The notes: a model not told the origin generated them from the sequence alone. 64,000 bases of DNA from Ligula intestinalis (GCA_036362985.1 JAYGXS010000008.1:21955470-22019469), one strand, 5' to 3'. Counted from the stretch's first letter, positions 1 through 12,451 are shown. Numbers and translations: made by a program.

Positions 1-455
1 TAAAGGCTCATTGGGCCTTCAAGGTGATTTATAAGATCCCACCAACCTATCCAAACTCCCTGGGTCAGCGCCTGCTAGCAACAGCACAGGCGACCGCTAT
101 CAGACTGAGGAAGCGGGCGTTGTGTACGCAAACGAACCTCCAACAACCTCCGCGACTGGCAGGGCCCAGAGTCCCTTAGCTGCATTGACACGTCTGCCCT
201 TTCTTGGTCTATGTGCCTTCCCCTAAACAGCCTCAACCAAACTCTCCTTGGTAACCATCCTGCTCTTATCAACCCCTTTCTCCGCTTCTCACGACTCACT
301 TGTAAGGAAAGACGAACATTATTGACCACTTGCTTTACTTCTACCTCGTTCCCATCTAAATGTAATGGCCAGATGATAATTTATCGAAAGCCACCGTTAT
401 GTCCTAAACTCTCGCTTGACTTAAAGCTTCGTTCTCATCAGCTCCTAAAAACATT
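1..455. other. no recognisable gene
   Basis: Mixed-composition sequence. An open frame of about 108 codons at 211-537 (+) matches no family I recognise, and its 3' third overlaps a repeated segment (456-526), so I do not call it a gene. Confidence 0.4.
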
Positions 456-526
456 TAAATATACTGATGCATACCGCAAACAGAAATTAATTTCTCAGGA
501 GATTAAAAAGCTGAACTTTCAAAAGC
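456..526 (+). repeat. short dispersed repeat, copy 1
   Basis: About 70 bases recur in the same orientation at 798-860, including the shared stretches GCATACCGCAAACAG / ATATACCGCAAACAG and GATTAAAAAGCT. The two copies are clearly related but diverged. Their origin is not recognised. Confidence 0.6.
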
Positions 527-797
527 CGGAATATTAACCAGAAAGCAAATCGGTAAAGCTGGGCGACCCACGGATGAGCCGGAGCCCTCGCAGCTGTGTC
601 AAGCAGTGGCAGAATAGCGGCGAAACACGTATCTGCGCCTTTTAGCGATTACCTAGGCTGGTTGTATGGTGAGCGGTAAGTTACAGCATCAATTTATACT
701 ACTGAAGACTGTCCGATGGCAGCAGGTGTATATTTAACAAGGGTTGACGGGTTTCAAAACAAATGTACACTTACCATTTCGGGCTACGCCTATAGAC

Positions 798-860
798 CTT
801 AAATACACTGATATATACCGCAAACAGTAATTAATTACTCTGAAGATTAAAAAGCTCAAC
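798..860 (+). repeat. short dispersed repeat, copy 2
   Basis: Direct-repeat partner of 456-526, about 340 bases downstream. No terminal structure is visible. Confidence 0.6.
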
Positions 861-973
861 TTTTCTTATTGCTCTGTTTTTTTTCATTAAAATTTAATGT
901 CGGCGCCTTGCCCCTTAACGTTTATAATCACAAAATTGCCGAGCACGTTGAGGGGGAGTTAAATAAACCAATG

Positions 974-1005
974 CCTCTCTCTCTACCTTTCTCTCTCTCT
1001 CTCTC
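974..1005 (+). repeat. (CT)n microsatellite
   Basis: Interrupted CT dinucleotide tract: two CT runs separated by a short ACCTTT interruption. Confidence 0.9.
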
Positions 1006-1640
1006 ACCTGTATTCAGCTGTTTCTTTATTTTTGGGGATAAGTCGTGGGAGGGGGGGACTACATCTGGCAAGTAAGGGACGGGGGATGATTTGGACTGGG
1101 CTATTTGAAAGGGGCTTCAGCTTCCAGTGACATTCGGCCGTTTCTGGACCGTAAAACCACTCGTTAATTCTCACCTGACTTGGATCTGCGTTCCCATAAG
1201 CCCCAACCCCAAAGCGCTTAAAGTGCTTCTGTTGCTATTTTTCGACCGACATCATAATGTGATGTTCGTGCCTTGATCCTTAAAGTTTATCAGATCGCTA
1301 AGATCATACGGGTGACGTTAATAGAAAAAAATGAGTCTATCCACTGTAATTGTTTATCGCATGGACGCTACTTGGCCACTAGAGCAGGCAGAGTGTCTAA
1401 TAAACGAACCCAGCGGGGAAAATTAAAAAATAAAATTATTCTCTCTATAAAAAATACCGCACACAGGGTGTTGTAATGGTGGCTGGGGGAACCATGACAA
1501 TTTCTTAAAACAGCAATTGTTCCACGTATACACACATGGTGGAATTTGCGTCACCCATGCCTGTAACCGCCGCACAAAATATCACCCACGTTGCCAGTGT
1601 TGAAGCGGTGAATTCTGTGTGGCATCACCATATAATTCCG
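1006..1640. other. nothing recognised
   Basis: No tRNA fold, repeat copy or convincing coding frame was seen in this stretch. Confidence 0.35.
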
Positions 1641-2045
1641 CCCTTTGAAATCCCTAGGAGTAACACAATAAGAAAAGTATACTTTTGAAAGTCAGCTGGA
1701 GTAGCGTTTAATGTGTACAAGACCCGGAGTCGGTGTCTCTGGTGGCAAATGGGCCGTTGGAGTACAACCAACGTGCTGTATGCCTCGCTTCAGGGCGAAG
1801 CCTGGCAATGGGATGGACTAGCGGTGTCTTTGTCAGTCAGTGTTGCAACTACCTGTCTGAGATGTGACGGTGACTTACGATTGATTGTCAAGCGCGCTCA
1901 CTTGTGGTATGTTTGGGCGCGTTGGAATAAGGGCACCTGTCGTGAGGCGCACCTTAGTGGCCCTCGAGGAACTGCGATTAGTTGGGCACGCACGTGTGAA
2001 GGAATATCGGCCCACCAGTTTAAAATAATTGCGTGGGGACAGTCC
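1641..2045 (+). repeat. family F repeat, uninterrupted copy
   Basis: This segment is homologous to 40165-40432 joined to 40937-41040, and to the matching part of the second 11 kb unit (about 51475-51751). Shared landmarks include GGGCGAAGCCTGG, GCGGTGTC and TTGGGCGCGTTGG. Here the sequence runs straight through the point (1871-1888) where the two 11 kb units carry a ~490-bp insertion, so this copy shows an unoccupied site. An 111-codon frame across it has no recognisable product. Confidence 0.6.
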
Positions 2046-4842
2046 TAGCGAGGACACAAACAACTTGTGGTGGTCTGCAGTGACAAAGGAAACATTGTTC
2101 GCGGCCAACCGAAGAAGCGACGCGTCAACACCGCCGGCAAGGTTCTGCTGGCATTAAATTAGGCTAGACTCCTAACAGAGGGTACTCTTGGAGACCCAAA
2201 TGAAGAAACGCACGCCCAGCAGCTGCTTCGTGCAGCGGCCCTAGATCGGCAAAATACGCACCTTTCTTTGCTGTTAGCTAGTATCCGTGCTGTTGCCAGC
2301 GTTTTAAATAATTACCTACTCGGAGCATTGTTTTCCCGGACGAAAAGTTGAACAAAGAGACCAGCAGCAGGATTGATGTTGTAACTTACCATACTTAACA
2401 CCTAGGTACTAACTAAAAGCCTTGATACGTTTTTCGCCGATACTCTGCTACTACTTGACACAGCTGCGAGCGGTCCAGCTCATAAGTGGGTCCCCCCAGC
2501 TTTCCCTGTCAGCTTTCTGCTTAATATAACGGTTTTAAAAGTTCGGCGTTTAAACTCCTGAGTAGCAGAATTTATTGACGTTATATACTTTGGCGGATTC
2601 TCATTCAACTGCAAATGGTCAGGGCCTATGAATTAGATAAATAAACTGTGCAATTAAGTGTCGAACTAGAAAGATGATACTTGATAGGTTGTACGATTCA
2701 GCAAGACAAAGGAATTTATCTGTGTTCAAAAACGTCAGCGTGGCTGCTTTGAGTCTGGTCAAGGTGGCCGTAGGTAAGGTGTACATCGTTTTTCCCCTCC
2801 CTGGTGGCAGTTTCTAGCCTGACTCTCCCTTGTTGACAATTGTGAATAACAGTTCCCCCTCCTGCGAGGGTCCCACGGAGTGTTCCCTTCCCCGGTGTTA
2901 GCTTCCACCTCCACCTTCACCCAGTTGTCTTCTTCGGTTAAATGTGATCACTTATATGACAGTTTATTACTATATGGGTGTACTCGTAATAAAAAGGTTT
3001 GTGTTAACATTGGTCTGGGTTTACCATCTATATGAATGATTGTTATCAGGATCAAGCACTCTAGTGCAATTGCAGAGCATGGACACAACCAGAAGACAGC
3101 GGACGCAGACGAACGACTGAGTACCGGCCCTAATCAGAAGGAAGATACGCTAACCAAGGACTCCAGAGCGCTCGGGCATTGCAACGTTAATAAAGTAGAA
3201 ACTTTTATTCGATGATGTGGACGCATGGTTAGGGAGTAGAGGGGGAGAGGACGATAGTTGTCACGGCCGGCAGGTCATGTTAGTTCATGTTCATGAAAGC
3301 CTGTGAGACGTGTTTGGAAGGGGTAGGAAGGATAGCAGTCAGTCCAAAGGAAAAAAGAAAGCGTGAGACAGGGTGGGTTTATCGATCAGTACTACAGCCA
3401 TGCGAGGTTGATCACGTAATCCTGCTGCTTAAAGACTTCCGGGTTTCTTCACCGTATTGCAGCGGCCTCCGCAAATCGTTGGCGACGCCCGGTATTCGTC
3501 CGATGTACGACCTTAAATTCAGTGTTTTGGTGGACCGTATGGCCCGTGTCAATTAGGCGCTTCGTGACTCACCTCAAGGGCAGGCTTTCCAACCCCAATC
3601 ATGCATGCCCTACGCCGACCTGTCCCGTGTTAGTTCCGCGCACCTGTCGCAAATCTTAAGCATCTCGACAGTTCGAACGTCAGTTTTGACCATGTCCACC
3701 GTATGCTCCACGGCAGGGCGGTGCAGGGACGATTTTTGTGCGCTAAATTATAGAAAAAGTTGATTTGCAATACCTCTTCCACACTCTGCTCCACCCTCCC
3801 ACCTGCGCCCGGTGTCAAGCCAAAATCAAGAAATCCGGAGGCATGATTAGGCGCAAGGGGCTGGCGCGGCCGAAACCGTCCCTATGCGTGCCACTTATGA
3901 CCCCCTTCCCCACATTTGATATGTGTTATGGGAGCGCAACCCGAATAACGCCTGCCATACCCTGATTTGGGCCCTGTGTTGGTCCAGTGCATCTTTCGTG
4001 AAGTCCGTTTAGGGGCACCAAACACACACTTAATTAGTTCCGTCCACAGGAGAAGTCAAACAGCTATGAGAAGCGATTGATTGGTACACAGGGCAGGTTG
4101 TTGTGGGTTGGCTGCTTGCTTGTGCGGCAGAACAGACCGTCGGTTCGGAAGTGTACGAGCAGCGAATTGTTGTTTACGCGTTTGTTTCGTGTACGAAGGC
4201 GTGATGGTATCAGTTTGAGACATATGACTGCTTAAGCCAAGAGCTGTGTCCGGATTACAAGGTCACTTCGGTGCAAAAGCAGGCTGGCTGACGCGTGTAA
4301 GAAAGCACCCCGTTTCCGGGAGGTTGGGGGCACTTAAACCTAATAATAGCCCAAACACGCAACCTGAAAATGCGCCCAAGGCTCTTGCTGCCAAAATATG
4401 TCCCAGAAATTGCGGTGGACGATGGAATATGGCCACTACTCTCGGTTAGAGTAATATGTTGCTGTTTAGCTAAAATTAAACGGGGTCCTTACACAAATCG
4501 CTCTTGAGAAAGTTGTTTTCTGAGGAGAGCTCCCTATGTTCCTGACAGAAAAATGCGAACTCCCCTTTCCTCGAGGATATGATGCTACCAAAATTGCCCC
4601 TCGAAAAAATGGTGGCCTACAATTCTGACAGAAATTTATAGATGAGCATAACCTACAGGTTTTCGGGACTGGTCCATTCAGCCTCAATTCAATATCCATG
4701 TAAAAATTTGAGATTAACATTGCAATTTTCAGTGATATACTCGCATAATACGTTTGTCTACCAACTAACAGTAAGGAGCGTGTTTGAGGGACATGGAAAA
4801 TCACTTTGCTGGGCATCTAAAATAACTCAATGACTATATATA
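2046..4842. other. no gene or repeat recognised
   Basis: About 2.8 kb of mixed sequence. Short open frames near 3287-3556, 3765-3965, 4246-4449 and 4466-4816 show no recognisable domains and no repeat relationship that I could see. Confidence 0.3.
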
Positions 4843-4942
4843 TACTCGGGTGTGGCAGCAATTTCAGCGGCCACACTAGAGTTGGCTGACCGTAGCTATA
4901 CTACGGTGCCTTGTCTATGCCGGAATACTAAAGCATATATAT
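4843..4942 (+). mobile_element. 5'-truncated tRNA-related SINE body
   Basis: This matches the body of the SINE at 45729-45900 and 56579-56750: the shared landmark CACACTAGAGTTGGCTG (CTACACTAGAGTTGGCTG in the units), then AGCTATACTA, then an ATATATAT tail. The tRNA-like head is absent, as expected for a 5'-truncated copy. Confidence 0.6.
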
Positions 4943-6219
4943 TGCAGTAATTTTCTATAAAACGGGCTAATTGCAGAAGATAAGGTGGCTTAACTAGTTT
5001 TTAACGCCTCTATTGTCGAGATATTTTCAAAACTAACTCTTCCATCAATTCGGGAGTCTTGTAGGTACAATTTATTCACAGTAACGTGTTGAAATCACGT
5101 GTTTACTATAGAAACATAACAACAGCTTTTGTGTGACCTCACTTAATGTAAAGCCTACCAGGTTATCCCCACGGCTGGCATTTTAGTTAGTTTAAGCTCA
5201 TAGAATCTAAGAACTAATTTGGATCCCTTAGCGCATGGGTCCCTAAACAAAGCCTAAAACAGTCATTAATATATTCCATGTGAAATAATTTGTCCGCTTC
5301 CTTTTACAAAAAAAACCGAGGAGACATGCTGACTATTGTTTCCAAGTTGGACTACTTAAACTCTTTATCAACATCATAATTCAAAGTTGAGGACACATAG
5401 CCGCCAAAGTGTGTCACTTACATCTCAAACGAATGCAAACTGTCCTCAGTAGCTCAAGACTTCTCTTCTTCCGTTCGCTGCCCTCTACCCGAGAAATCTC
5501 TGGTCAAAACTTTTATTTGGCGTGTTATGTAAAATGGGGCGAAATTTACTGTATCAGGGGCTCTAAACTGTCCTCAAAGGTTCACTAATGACAAGATAAT
5601 GACAAGAGTTACTGTTGCAAAGTTTCGTAGATTTGTTTTAAGCAAGGCATGTTGAAATTTTAGAAAACTGAGCTCACCTATAAATTCAAAAAGTAGAACT
5701 GCACCCCAAAACATCTGGACTTTTGTGCAATGCCCTCTCTCTGAACTAACGCAATGGAGGCACGTAATCGTGCCTGGTTGTCTATTGGTTGATCCCCACC
5801 CCGATCTCCACCAATCAGCGTCCGCATCCTGCGACTGCACATATGAGTGCTTTCCCGGCGTTTCCGAATAGCGCATGCAGACTTTGTGTCCGTAAAGAAG
5901 CGTACCTGCTCCGAAAAGTCAGTCAGCTCGACTTATGACCTGTTCTGTTAGCGTGCCTACCCAGGCAAAAACTGCCTTTTTTGAGAACGTGGATTTAATC
6001 CCAGTTTTTACGATTTTTAATTCCTTGGTTTAATCTCACCTGTGGGTCGTATGTGCATAGATGGGCCGGCTTTTATTTGGTATAGTTATGGTCATTTGGC
6101 TAGGACATTAACAAGGGGTAATCATGGTTGCTTCCCCAGTGTCCTGTCTTAGTAGATAAATAAGGGTAAAGGAAGGAACCGGATTGCTCAACGAAGACGT
6201 CACTTACGTCAATATGCAC
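4943..6219. other. nothing recognised
   Basis: Mostly AT-rich sequence. A 100-codon minus-strand frame at 5574-5876 has no recognisable domain. Confidence 0.3.
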
Positions 6220-6251
6220 AATCATACCAACTTTTTGAAGAAGGTATGATT
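6220..6251. other. short perfect hairpin
   Basis: Arms AATCATACC (6220-6228) and GGTATGATT (6243-6251) are exactly complementary across a 14-base loop. There is no gene next to it, so a role is not inferred. Confidence 0.5.
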
Positions 6252-6554
6252 ATTCAAGCTCGTCTGATGGACTTGGTGCTGAAAACGCAGGATTTTACCA
6301 CTCAAAATTCAGTCATTAGTTAACTTGACACTTCTTATCACAAGAGATTTACTGATTAAAATGAAGATCTCATTACGTCTTTCATTTGAAGTATGGAACT
6401 GTTTTGAGGATTATTTTTAAACAATGAAATGCCATTTGAAAGGAGGGATATTGGTTGATTAATCGGACACGGGGGGAGGAGGACGGAAAACGTGGAATCT
6501 CTTATAAGTGGTAACAAAGCAGTGCGATGTCAATGTGCGTAGAATTCATTTCAT

Positions 6555-6913
6555 TTGAACAAAAAAGGGATGGCTTTAGTACAGCAAGCTCTCTAGTCAA
6601 CTGAGTTACCAAGGCCCCATCAGGAGCCGTGAGTTTAATCAGACTTGGGTCGATTTAACCGCCCAGTCTGCTGCAATGTGCGAAATCCACAAATACGGAT
6701 CCAGTTAGCTGAATTTCCAAGTAGGATTTCCCAAGCAATCAACCTAGAGTCCTCTAGATGACTGCCAGGCACAAGTAATTATAAGGAGGGTTTTGCCGAA
6801 TTTGACTGATTCATTTGACTCAACTGTGACTCAACTCGTTGGGAATCGAAATCATGCCAGCCAGAAGAAGTCTTTACTACAGCCAATGGTCTGGCGACCT
6901 GAGCTACGAGCCC
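6555..6913 (-). mobile_element. degenerate tRNA-like SINE relative
   Basis: Read on the minus strand, a tRNA-like head lies at about 6838-6913, with an A-box-like GTAGCTCAGG and a B-box-like TTTCGATTCCC. It is followed by a body (6612-6790) that matches the centre of the composite element at 40433-40924. A second A-box-like stretch (GTAACTCAGTTGACTAGAG) lies near 6580-6610. The copy is well diverged and no target-site duplication was identified. Confidence 0.45.
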
Positions 6914-7009
6914 TCCACCGTGAGCCATCTAATAAGTTATGGAAATCTGCAAAACCTCTCTCCATAATTTGTAGGATTATCGAGTGGTGTCAAAGCTATG
7001 AAGATTTAA

Positions 7010-7255
7010 CCAGTACGGCTGCGATCTTCCAGGTTCGGTTCCTTAGGTGAAGAGAAAAGTCATGGGAAGGCCATAGCAGTAAGAAGAATATGTTCTTTAC
7101 AGAATGAATTGGAGAAGAGGCAGTAGGACAACGACTATCAGACACTCTTAAAACTAAGCCAGCGGACGGCGTCTGAGGTAAGGTCTGTTCGGCAGTCGTC
7201 AAACGAGGTACTGTGTGAGTCGATCTGTCATTGGCTGTTACAGAGACTGAAAACA
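7010..7255 (+). repeat. family X repeat, partial
   Basis: Related to 33310-33790 and 34490-34960: it shares the GCGATCTTC start, the AGTAGAAAG-like centre and the GAGGTAAGGTCTG / GTGAGGTCTGAG segment. It is truncated and diverged. Confidence 0.45.
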
Positions 7256-8399
7256 GCAAGCGTTCCGAAACTGAACTTCGAGCTTTTCACGGCAGGCGTT
7301 CACAGGTGAACTTTGTGTTGAGCTAATTCCTACAGGATTTAATGAAGATTCCGGCCTTCATTCTTGGTGTTTTCCCCATAATTACTCCATACCATCTTAG
7401 TAGAAACTTATTTGCTTCGAAGGGTTACAGTCCGATGGGTAGAGGAAAGTAAAGGAAAGCCAGTTCGGTGGCCAAACGTTTTCGCTTTAGTCAGCCAACA
7501 CACGTTTTTTCGCTTATCAACAGCTTGCCTATTTTAGTTGGTCCTGAAACTTTCCAGTCTATCGCGTGCCAATCACAATGAACGCGCTAGATCCTTCTGG
7601 CCAATGGCGTGTCAGTAGTGGCTTAGCCGTCTTCTTGCGCGAGAATCCCCTCGCGAGAAAATTAAGTGTTCAATCGATTATTGATTTTGCCACAGGCTTC
7701 AGCAAAGACATCACACTTGTTCGATGTACTAGTTTGCGTTGATTGGCTGCCTGATTAATGCGCGTGGGCATTTCGTGGCCGATCTGATCCACTGTACGGC
7801 GCGTGGCTGCGCTTGAATTTTGCCTAAGGCCGTAACTCCACGCCGGCTCTATTCTCCGCTTATTTTACGAGGACAATTCGTTAGCAAATAGGTAATTCGC
7901 TAATAGCACTTGTTATGCATAATTTTGCATTCTCCTTTCAATAATCCGACTCATATTTTTTTGCTGTGTTTTCTTTAGAATTCTAGGGTTGTTAGCCACC
8001 ATCCGAGCCGAAAATTAACAGCGAAGAGCGCGAGAGAGTTTGTGAATCCGGGAGCCGATCACGTATCTCAAAGTGGATGCGAGAAGCCTGCACGTCTGTA
8101 GACGGCTCAGTCAACCATCACATAAACGGCTGCCTTTTGTCTGGTCTAGTGCACCCACTGTAATGCAGACCATTAAGTCAATAACAGTCTGAGCTGCCAC
8201 TTGCCACCAAGGTCAGCGGTGGCGGGGTCCAATTTTGACACGCAGTCTGAAATTAGCTTCTTTAATGTTGACAATATATGCTACTGCTTGCGTGATAGTA
8301 GGCATTGTTGCAAGTTTATTACTTCGGGGATATATGATACCACGGGTGATTATGAGAACGAGCGTTTGTCTACACTTCTACAGCATCCGTAGGGGTTTT
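7256..8399. other. no gene recognised
   Basis: Mixed-composition sequence. Two overlapping short frames at 8201-8462 show no domain. Confidence 0.3.
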
Positions 8400-9234
8400 T
8401 TTTCCTCCAACATGACTAATGACGTCGTCAGGAACACTGGTCTGCGTTGTTGGAGTCCATGAACAAGAAACACCTTATTTGTGGCAAGTCCTCCATGGTG
8501 CACGATAAAGCTTTTGTCTACGCGGTAAGGGCACCTTACAAACATCACCATATTTAAATATACGAGGCAATAGTTTATTTTTATCGTTTTTATGGGTTCA
8601 TTATTAAGTTGTTATTAATATACTTTTCATCATGGTTACACTCTCTATAACACAAAAATGAGATTTTTGTAGGAGGAAGGAAAAATAATACGGAACTAAT
8701 AAAACGAAATAATAAACTAAAGACAAAACTAAGCAAAAATTAACCACAATTTATCTTACTTAACTAATAAATCAAAAAAATGCACTGCTTACTGAAGTAA
8801 CCTAAATAAAAAAAATTACAAAATTAAGAAGAGTATTTTGGGCACGTCCGTCATGGTGTTTGATGTCCTGGATACATCACAGTAGTTAGCTTTACATCGG
8901 AATAATTTAGTTTAGCTTTGTTAATTTATGTTTTGCTTGAAAAGTACATTTTTAGTTTCATTAAGTTTTTAGAATTGATGGTTTTTTAATATATTTTCCT
9001 TCTCCCTTACCTTCCCCACCCATATACCCCCTACTATCGCTGGTCTTATGTATTACACAAACCCGGGCTTTTTATAGGGGGCGACAATAAATTTAATGAA
9101 AGAAATAATAAACAAATAGAATGAAATAATCAAAGAAAATGTAAGCTTAGCTGAAATTAAAATGAAATAAAACAAACTTAACCAACAACAGTGATAATTC
9201 AACAGGAAATAGTAGCAGAGGCGAGTCGATGTCT

Positions 9235-9272
9235 CTGATTAAGAATCCGCGACAAATGTCGAAACGTCAGGC
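9235..9272 (+). ncRNA. hammerhead-ribozyme-like motif (degenerate)
   Basis: It carries CTGATTA in place of the hammerhead core CUGANGA, then the family's AATCCGCG stretch, then an intact GAAA followed by CGTCAGG. The core G is replaced by T and stem II is broken, so this copy is probably inactive. It sits inside family A, and the inverted family A copy carries its own relic at 32558-32594. Confidence 0.4.
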
Positions 9273-10329
9273 AAATAAAAGTGTTGTTTCGGTGGTCGAG
9301 TCTTTTTCTTCTCTTAACTAAAACAAGCAAAACGAAATAAAACAGTAATGAGTAAATGAAATGAATAATAAACTATAATAGAATATTTACTTAGTTATTT
9401 ATAGTCAACTACGGTGATGTTCATCAGGAAGCTATGCCGCTTACGCAGCTACATCAGACTAAGGTGTTCTGTCTTCATTCAAGATGGCAACTTCCCTTGT
9501 CAGGAACACTGACCTGCGTTCGCATGACCTATCAATAACAAACCCCTTAATTTATACGCAGGTCTGCCATGGTCCTTGATTTATGGGGGAAAAGGGACGG
9601 GAGTGATGCAAACGCGTCAGGTGGCGTACAAGCGTTCGCCACGTTTTCTGATTTTTTGCCATCATCCAGAGCGATTTTCTAAGGTCTAATTGACTCTTTC
9701 CGTAAAAACTGACTCCATGAGGCTGCAGAAAGAAGCCAGTACTCCAGATAACTCAATTACTTTGACATGCGTCTTCGTCTGCCAAAAGTGGTTTTTTCCG
9801 CTTACAAAACTTCAACCACAGACTACTACACACGGTTTTCCCCAACCTGGCAAATACCCCCGCCAGGAGCAGTGGTCCGCATCGGGCGGGAGCTATCAAA
9901 TAGACAAAACCATCGTTTATAGACAGATCCGTTGTCGGCCTTGATGGGGGGGGGGTGGAGAAGGCCTCGTCAATCGAGAGTGTAAGCGTTCTCTACGTCT
10001 TATGGTCCTCTGGTTTCATGTCGTGATGTAGATATTTCCATGGCTCAACTTAAAAATGAGTGAAAACACGGAGCATGTTTGGGGTCACCTGTTAGATGAA
10101 AATGCGGGTTTAATCAGTGTGGATGTACTCGAACTATGCTATCCGACGTTCTAAGCCCCTGGTTGACCGGCTGACCTCTGTTTGGAAAGGGACCAAAGCG
10201 AAGGCCCCATCAGGTGAGCATGTAAGCATGCCATGCCTCTTCTCTCACCATCCTTATCTGCATATTTCCATGGCATGACGTATGAAAGCGATTACAGTGA
10301 GCGGGTGAGGGAATAATCACTTGGTTAGC

Positions 10330-10570
10330 GGAGCGTAGTGAGAAATATTTCTGGTGTTTCAGTTCTCCAGCACTCACCAAACTTCAAATTTTATTGAGTG
10401 CGGATGTACTAAGCGGATTTTTACTGACGTTCTAATCTGACTCACTCAACTGTCAACTGTCACCTGGTGTGGTAAACCCACTGGAGCGGAACCAGTGAAC
10501 TTGAACACAATTATCACCAAGGTCACAGGTGGCGGAGGCGCACGTGCCACAATAAAAGGGGCTCCACTTG
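10330..10570 (-). repeat. family B segment within family A
   Basis: On the minus strand this matches 31380-31560, 34950-35210 and 35815-36066. Shared landmarks are GACCTTGGTGATA-like, a GGTTTACCACACC-like stretch, CTCAATAAAAT and TTTGGTGAGTGCTGGAG. The conserved AATAAA hexamer could act as a polyadenylation signal of the parent element; that is an inference. Confidence 0.55.
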
Positions 10571-10869
10571 GGACCCCATTTGATCATATTTTTAATACAT
10601 TAGTCACCGGTTATTAAGTCTACCACGGGCCCAGACCAAATTGGGCTTAAAAAACGGCGGGCGCACTAAGCGAAGAGTCCTAGTTCTTGATTAGCAAACG
10701 CAGGATAGGCACCATACATTACATACGTACTGTATTAGTATAAAGCTTGGTTATGTACAAGAAAAGAATATTGTTTGCCTGTATTTTACGTTATAACAAA
10801 AACAAAAGAAATGATTTGTGACACGTTTAAAAAGCGGTCTTGTGTCAATTGTTTCGGAGGAAACTTCAC

Positions 10870-12337
10870 TCACAAGTGCTCTTTGATGTCCTTCTCCGGG
10901 CACCAGAAATCGTCAAATTTTGTGAAAGCTGATGCCTGTAGACCACGTTGCAGAGTAAAGAGTGCAGCTTTTATTTGTGCAGCAGTGGGAACTGGCTCTT
11001 TGTTCTCATCATTATCATCGTCAACAACTTCCTCATTCGCTTCTCCTCCAATCTTCACTTCTTCCTTCTGAATGATTTCACTGCCCAAGTTCTGCTCAAA
11101 ATCCTCCTCGCTTGTTTCATCAGTGACTTAAACATTTGCATCGATGGCCACCCACTTGAGAAAATCTTCCTAATCGATACCTGGTGGAGGAGGCACCACA
11201 TTGGCAGCACCAACATCAGGAGCAGCAACAGCATCAGGGGTTATGCTTGCATGCATCTCCCAACATGTCCAGTGCTTGGAGCAAATTGATCTTCTGTGCA
11301 ACCTCAGGGCCAGTTCCTTGCTCATGTTCATCAATTACATAAACAATAGCCTGACAAATGGAATGTCGAAAATAAGCTTTTAGCGTCCGAATTATGCCCT
11401 GATCGCATGGTTGCAGGACTGACGTCGTGCTTGCAGGCAAAAAATTGACAATGATGTTCTTCAACCCATAGACCTCGACATGCGCAGAGCAGTCGTCAGC
11501 GAGAAGCAGAACTTTCCTGTTTTCCTTGTCCCTGTTCAAGTCAAGATGGCGAAGCCACAGAACCAGATCAAGCCCGTCATCCATGCATTCCTAGAGATAT
11601 CATAAGGTACATGTAGATCCTTGACATGTTGAAGCACCTGGGGTTTTTGTACTTCCCAATGACCAACAAATCTACTTTTTGTTCCATCCATGGCACAAGA
11701 GCCTAGCGCAGTGATGTGGTCTTTGGCAGTTTTGAATCCTTTGGAGACATTTTTTGTCTTTTTTCACATACGTACTGGACGGCAAAGCTCGAAAATAAAT
11801 TCCACTTTCGTCTGCATTCAGAATGTCTTTGGGATGATACGTTTTCAAAATGTTGGAAAATACGTCTTTGATGAAGTTGGTGGCAGCAGGAAGATTTGGC
11901 TTCAGAAGCTTCGCCAGCCAACTTTGTAAACACAACCCCATTGCGAACTTTCCAACGGGAAAACCAACCGTCTGTGGCGCGAAAATCTTGGTGTTCGGCT
12001 TTTTTGGTAAAGGACTGATTTTTCGCACACAAGATACTCCCATTCAACTGAACATTTCTCACAGTTGCGAATTCCTACCACTCGTAAAGAGCCTTTGTTA
12101 CTTCCACATCTTTTCCATTACGGTGTCGTTTTATGTTGCTAATCTCCTTGGCTTCCTCGCAAATCACAGCCTCCTTATCCAGCAAGTTTAGTAGACCTCC
12201 GCGTGAAATTCCAAGCTTCTCAGCGGCATTTCGTTGGCTCTTCTTGAACCAGGAATCAATGCATGGTAGGCGTCGAGTTTTACCACTTTCTGAACTATCG
12301 ACAAGTCAACATGTGATGATGGCTTTCGTTTGGCCAT
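10870..12337 (-). pseudogene. Tigger/pogo-type DDE transposase pseudogene
   Basis: This is a decayed transposase of the Tigger/pogo branch of the Tc1-mariner superfamily, which cuts and pastes its own element. On the minus strand an ATG at 12337 opens a basic N-terminus. A frameshift later comes a psq-like helix-turn-helix (KLGISRGG). A CENP-B-type DNA-binding stretch with DGWFSRWKVRNG follows. The catalytic region keeps all three acidic positions: NADESG (Asp near 11811), LLLADDCSAH (near 11497) and LQPCDQGIIR (near 11404), a DDD arrangement typical of Tigger. An acidic C-terminal tail ends at 10870. The reading frame changes several times, an in-frame stop lies in the DNA-binding region, and another follows the first catalytic block, so no full protein can be made. 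Length fits the usual ~500 residues. Terminal inverted repeats were not located. A domesticated jerky/TIGD-like gene is unlikely given the breaks. Confidence 0.93.
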
Positions 12338-12451
12338 GGTACAAAGCCTGTGAATGAAAGCAATTTTATTTTTTTCGAGACATAGGGAGGCTACCCAGAC
12401 GACCTAGGTATGCTTTGGGGTCACGCCTGTCGGCATTGTCTAGCGTAAGCC

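Larger units (their letters stand above)
8400..10600 (+). repeat. family A repeat, left arm of a long inverted pair
   Basis: This ~2.2 kb region is homologous, in reverse orientation, to 31255-33260. The order is conserved: an AT-rich AAACTAAAC-like zone, a hammerhead-like motif, more AT-rich sequence, then a block with landmarks GTCAGGAACACTG, AACAAACCCCTTAATTTAT, GCAGGTCTGCCATGG, CGCGTCAGGTGGCGTACAAGC and GAGCGATTTTCTAAGGTCT. A segment related to family B ends it. 8400-8520 is an extra partial copy of the 9480-9590 block. I see no coding capacity or defined termini. Confidence 0.65.

Noticed and set aside
211..537. 108-codon frame near the window start
   Set aside because: The 3' third is a dispersed repeat and no domain is recognisable.
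8400..10600. Penelope-like retroelement body
   Set aside because: The hammerhead-like motif suggests it, but no reverse transcriptase or GIY-YIG frame is visible in either family A arm.
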